Shown here: one piece after another, positions 60,795 through 64,000 of the stretch
How the letters are laid out: each line of letters begins with the position of its first letter
How positions within the stretch are numbered: position 1 is the first letter of the stretch
Assembly (NCBI GenBank): GCA_028023455.1
Contig: JAQFVV010000183.1
Span: 1,895,975-1,959,974, forward strand
DNA: 64,000 bases
Source: Epiperipatus broadwayi
Lineage: Eukaryota > Onychophora > Udeonychophora > Euonychophora > Peripatidae
Reading direction: 5' to 3'
Program-made: the position numbers and the translations under genes
The notes under the pieces: model-generated
Seen by the model: the letters and a program-made list of their open reading frames with translations, nothing else
Databases searched by the model: none
What the model was told of the DNA's origin: nothing

Positions 60795-62094
60795 AATAAT
60801 AGGAAGTTCAGTGAAATTAGTCTTTTTATGGTAGAAAGGATGTTTTCCTCGCATTTAAAAAAAAAAAAACTACAAGATTAAACTTATCTTTATGCTCAAG
60901 CTCACTATTTTTATATCACGTTTTTTCCTCTATTGATTTATGTATAAATAGCGAAATATAGGATACTAAAGATTTGCCCATATATAAACATTTGGGTTCG
61001 GAAAGAATAAGTGGATTCATTTTATTCTTTCTTAAATGCTATATCTTGTATGGGCACTGAAAAGTATTCATTTATTATTTAACACTTATTAAAGCGCATG
61101 TGCAGTAGCTGTAAAAGGCTGATATTTAGTGAATTTATTTTTTTGCAAATAGCTGCTGTTACTCATTAATTCAAATTTATTACAGTTAAATACTCCTATG
61201 TTCGGACTCTTAACAATTAATACAATTTCAACTACAACTGTGATTGCAAATCCACATATAAATGAAAGAGAACACTCAGATTACAGAATTATATTTAATT
61301 ATTAACTTTTCTACATTCTTTAATATCAATGTTTTACAATGCGTATATGAATATTACATTATAAATATATTTATCTTTAAGTTTACACGAATTAGGTGTA
61401 CTAAAACAATGATAAAAACTGAGGGTGGCCTCTAGTTTTGCCTCATTAATTCAAATTCATTAAATTTCTTTTAAGCTATATACCAGGGGTGGCCAACAAG
61501 TCGATCGTGATCCACTGGTCAATCGCCAAGCCAATTTTGGTCGATCGTGAGGCCAATCTGGCAAAAGCCGTTGGGTTATGAGTGAAACAAATTAAGTCAA
61601 GATTTTCATGTTTTTTTGTTATTTTTGTTTTTGTTCTAAATTTTTTTTCAATTCTAGATAGGTGTAGTTCACTAAGTTGTATCATTATTGAAAATAACAT
61701 TTTTAATCTTGACTTAATGTAGCTTATTTGAATTAATAAATATTGTTAATAATTAAATACTCATGTTGCTTTAATTCCCTCAGACATGTGTTTTTTGGCC
61801 CATTAAATAATTGTTATTTTTTACTTAGATAGATATATAAAAATAGTTCTTTACACCTCCCTCCACTTACACTATGACAACAAGTCGATCGCAACATATT
61901 TTTAAAATAAAAAGTAGATCTTATGAACACAAAAGTTGGCCACCCCTGCTATATACTATCGAATATATTGTTGCCTGTTACAATTTGCCCAAACAATAAA
62001 TCCCATGCTTTTAATCTATTTTCAACATCTGTATTACAAGCATTAATCCATTCTGTTAACAGTACTTCAAAGCCATTTAACATCAGCTTATGTA
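60795..62094 (+). repeat. First copy of a tandemly duplicated unit
   Basis: Three blocks occur in the order X (60795-60965: GGAAGTTCAGTGAAATTAGT, GGATGTTTTCCTCGCATTTA), Y (61430-61483: TTCAAATTCATTAAATTTCT, TTTAAGCTATATAC) and Z (61957-62105: ATTACAAGCATTAATCCATT, GTACTTCAAAGCCATTTAAC). They recur in the same order at 62095-62735. This copy contains the 465-bp hAT-type MITE between Y and Z. No gene function is recognised in the unit. Confidence 0.65.
61484..61948. mobile_element. 465-bp hAT-type MITE with 8-bp target duplication
   Basis: Ends CAGGGGTGGCCAAC (61484-61497) and GTTGGCCACCCCTG (61935-61948) are perfect 14-bp inverted repeats of the CAGGGGT type common in hAT elements. CTATATAC at 61476-61483 and 61949-61956 is an exact 8-bp duplication, the hAT hallmark. 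The interior includes subterminal CAAGTCGATCG motifs on the left (61497-61507) and again near the right end (61881-61891). It has no transposase. A paralogous site without the insertion is present at about 62311-62350. Confidence 0.93.
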
Positions 62095-62735
62095 ATATAG
62101 GAAGTTCAATAAAATGAGTCTTTTTGTGCTGGAAAGGATGTTTTCCTCCCATTTAAAAGGAGAATAAAACTAATCTAACTACAACATTAAACTTGCCTTT
62201 AATCTCAAGCGCAACTTTCTTATATAGTGTTTTTCACCGTTGACTAATGTATAAATAATGAACAAGAGATAAGAAATTTTTTCTTCACATTACTGTTATT
62301 CCTTCTTAGTTCAAATTCATTAAACTTCTTTTAAGCTATATACTATTTATAGCAATATATAGAAATCTCTGTGGATTTCCTAATACCACCATGCTTTGCT
62401 ACACTCGCAAAAGGGGTGTTCATTATGACACTAAGAAAAACAGAAACCAATACAAGAACATTATTCATGAATTCTAGCAGGACTGTCAAAAATTTGGTTG
62501 ATCATCCCCAAAAAATCTCTAATAAAAACCTAAGTCAGTGTAAGCAAAAATCAAAGTCTAGACTTAAACTGAAATATAAGGGATAAGATGCCTGTTAGAA
62601 TTTACCAAAACAATAGATCACATGTATCTTTTTAATCTTTTTTCAATATCTGCATTACAAATATTAATCCCTTCTGTTTATGTTACTTCAAAGTTATCAC
62701 ATATAAGCTTATGTAATCAATTAGTATTAAATGAT
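62095..62735 (+). repeat. Second copy of the duplicated unit (empty-site copy)
   Basis: Repeats blocks X (62095-62270), Y (62310-62350: TTCAAATTCATTAAACTTCT, TTTAAGCTATATACTA) and Z (62584-62735: ATTACAAATATTAATCCCTT, GTTACTTCAAAGTTATCACA). Block Y passes straight through CTATATAC with no MITE. About 230 bp between Y and Z has no counterpart in the first copy. Confidence 0.65.
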
Positions 62736-63164
62736 AACGCTACATCACAATCCTTAAAATAGTTTCTGGCTATTAATCTTCATCAAAAAAGCACATTGGC
62801 TTATACTCACACTATCTAATGTCCTTCATAGCCAGAAACCCAGGCCTTCTGTATTGGAAGTCATCACCATTGATTTTTTAAACTTATAAGAAACAAATAA
62901 ACAAAAAAAAATATTTAAAGTTATGGATATTTAGTACACTCTGCATTACTTAAAAACCATATAGATCAATATTTTCAAAAAATTATAATTTTTATATTTT
63001 TTTTTTTTTAAAGAAAACATATCAATATATTGTAACAGATTCATAAGATATACGTGTTGCATAAAATATGTAAAAGGAATGCTAAAAATATTCAGAAATA
63101 TATATTAAATGAAAAAGATATCATTTAAATAGTCAGTATAATATCAAGTACAGAGAAGAGAGTC
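62736..63164. other. AT-rich non-coding sequence
   Basis: A possible degenerate TIR-family relic lies at 62758-62855 (AGTTTCTGGCTATTAATCTT against CTTCATAGCCAGAAACCC). Nothing else was seen. Confidence 0.35.
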
Positions 63165-63285
63165 AAGCGTTGTTAGCCGAGAGGTTAGCACAGCTGCCTT
63201 GCAAGCAAGCAGTTGGATGCAGATGGTTGTTGTGGGTTCGCCTCCCAGCCAATTTTCTGACATATGAAATAAAAAATAAACCAGT
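63165..63285 (+). mobile_element. tRNA-derived SINE
   Basis: CGTTGTTAGCCGAGAGGTTA (box A-like), GCTGCCTTGCAAGCAAGCAG, GATGCAGATGGTTGTTGTG, GGGTTCGCCTCCCAGCC (well-kept box B), CTGACATATGAAATAAAAAA tail. Same family as the copies at 51.6 and 52.4 kb. Target duplications are not clear. Confidence 0.85.
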
Positions 63286-63371
63286 TTAAAATTAAACAAA
63301 AAGAAAAATAAAACTTTAGTCAAATTGTACCAAATGTATTCGCCTGAACTTTTGTAATGCTGGTATATTGC

Positions 63372-63608
63372 ATGTGATAATATGTTGAACTATTTCTTTC
63401 ATCTATTCAGTAAATGTTGAATGTATAGACAATTTTAAACTTTATTTAAACTTTTCAAATACAAACTACTTGTTACTAAATAGACAATCCAGTTGTAATT
63501 ACTAACCTGTGTTGTTTATTTATGTGTTACTACTAACAACTTGTTTGTATTTGTCAAGTTTAATTAAAGTTTAAAATTTTTTATAGTCCAACATATTATC
63601 ACATATAC
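63372..63608. repeat. Foldback element, about 100-bp arms
   Basis: The outer ends ATGTGATAATATGTTG (63374-63389) and the complement CAACATATTATCACAT (about 63589-63604) pair. The inner parts AATTTTAAACTTTATTTAAA and CAAATACAAACTACTTGTTA pair with the complements of AATTTTAAACTTTAATTAAA and CAAATACAAACAAGTTGTTA. The left arm has a short extra segment (63397-63430). No coding capacity. Confidence 0.7.
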
Positions 63609-64000
63609 CAAATGTGATTTAAAATAAATGATTTAAAACAACAGAAAAATAAAATAAAGAAGACAATATAATTTTCTATTTGAAAAAAAAAAAATGCTTA
63701 TCTTTTTTTAAGAAACTGCAAAATCTAAAATATTATTTTTAAAACTCAAAATAAAGTAAAAAAGTGTATTTAAAAATTGTATTCCATAAGCTAATGTATT
63801 CATTTAAAAAGGGAAATGGAATGGAAAATTATCTAATTAAATATAAACTAATTTTTATGTAATCAAAATTAATATAATTTTGTAAATTATTATTTAATCA
63901 AGAAGAGATTAAGCTGCTTTACTGAAATACAGTAAGCCAGCCAACTGATTACATAATTCTATGATTAAAAAATAATAATTAATTAGAGAAAGAAAAGAAG
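63609..64000. other. AT-rich non-coding sequence
   Basis: Nothing recognised. Confidence 0.4.

Noticed and set aside
61949-62152. 67-codon minus-strand frame (MGGKHPFQHKKTHFIELPIL...) as a gene
   Set aside because: It lies in a tandemly duplicated block whose second copy does not preserve the frame clearly; no domain recognised.

Overview
This 64-kb window looks like a stretch of an AT-rich animal nuclear genome (roughly three quarters A+T by eye) with no intact host gene that I can support. Nearly every recognisable sequence is a transposable element or a decayed piece of one. The only host-derived sequence I recognise is a broken, intron-less fragment resembling the cohesin loader Nipped-B/NIPBL (about 8.18-8.77 kb), probably a processed pseudogene. 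That fragment, the tRNA-derived SINEs, and the RTE-like, Penelope-like, hAT, mariner and LTR remnants together suggest an invertebrate metazoan. The species cannot be named from this sequence.

Layout. 0-9 kb: foldback elements, two copies of a terminal-inverted-repeat (TIR) family, a hAT transposase remnant and the Nipped-B-like pseudogene. 9.6-18 kb: a possible Gypsy integrase tail, a Penelope-like GIY-YIG fragment, a long palindromic element, a solo LTR with a 5-bp target duplication and an internal minisatellite, more TIR-family copies, and AT-rich microsatellites. 18-23 kb: AT-rich sequence with nothing I can call. 23-31 kb: a 5'-truncated LINE, RTE-like LINE fragments in both orientations, a mariner remnant, a SINE, and a 210-bp hairpin insertion with a 12-bp target duplication. 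33-39.2 kb: another LINE fragment, nested inverted repeats and foldback elements. 40.5-46.7 kb: the centrepiece, a near full-length two-ORF non-LTR retrotransposon flanked by a 14-bp target duplication but broken by stops and frameshifts. 48-54.6 kb: a relative of that LINE, SINEs, a DNA transposon carrying a SINE, and an RTE insertion whose 5' half is inverted (twin-priming signature) and which holds another repeat. 55-64 kb: minisatellites, palindromes, a 465-bp hAT-type MITE with an 8-bp target duplication and a related empty site nearby, and a further SINE.

How the parts relate. The RTE-like and other LINEs are plausible suppliers of retrotransposition machinery for the SINEs and the pseudogene. 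The hAT and mariner families are represented by dead transposase remnants, plus short non-autonomous relatives in the hAT case. The most unusual theme is the density of long inverted repeats, at least ten, whose transcripts would fold into hairpins. A second theme is a short recurring motif, CTGAWGA followed by a small hairpin and then GAAAC, found at about ten loci in several unrelated repeat families. It resembles a hammerhead-ribozyme core but does not meet the full consensus where I checked it. Nested insertions give relative ages at several sites.
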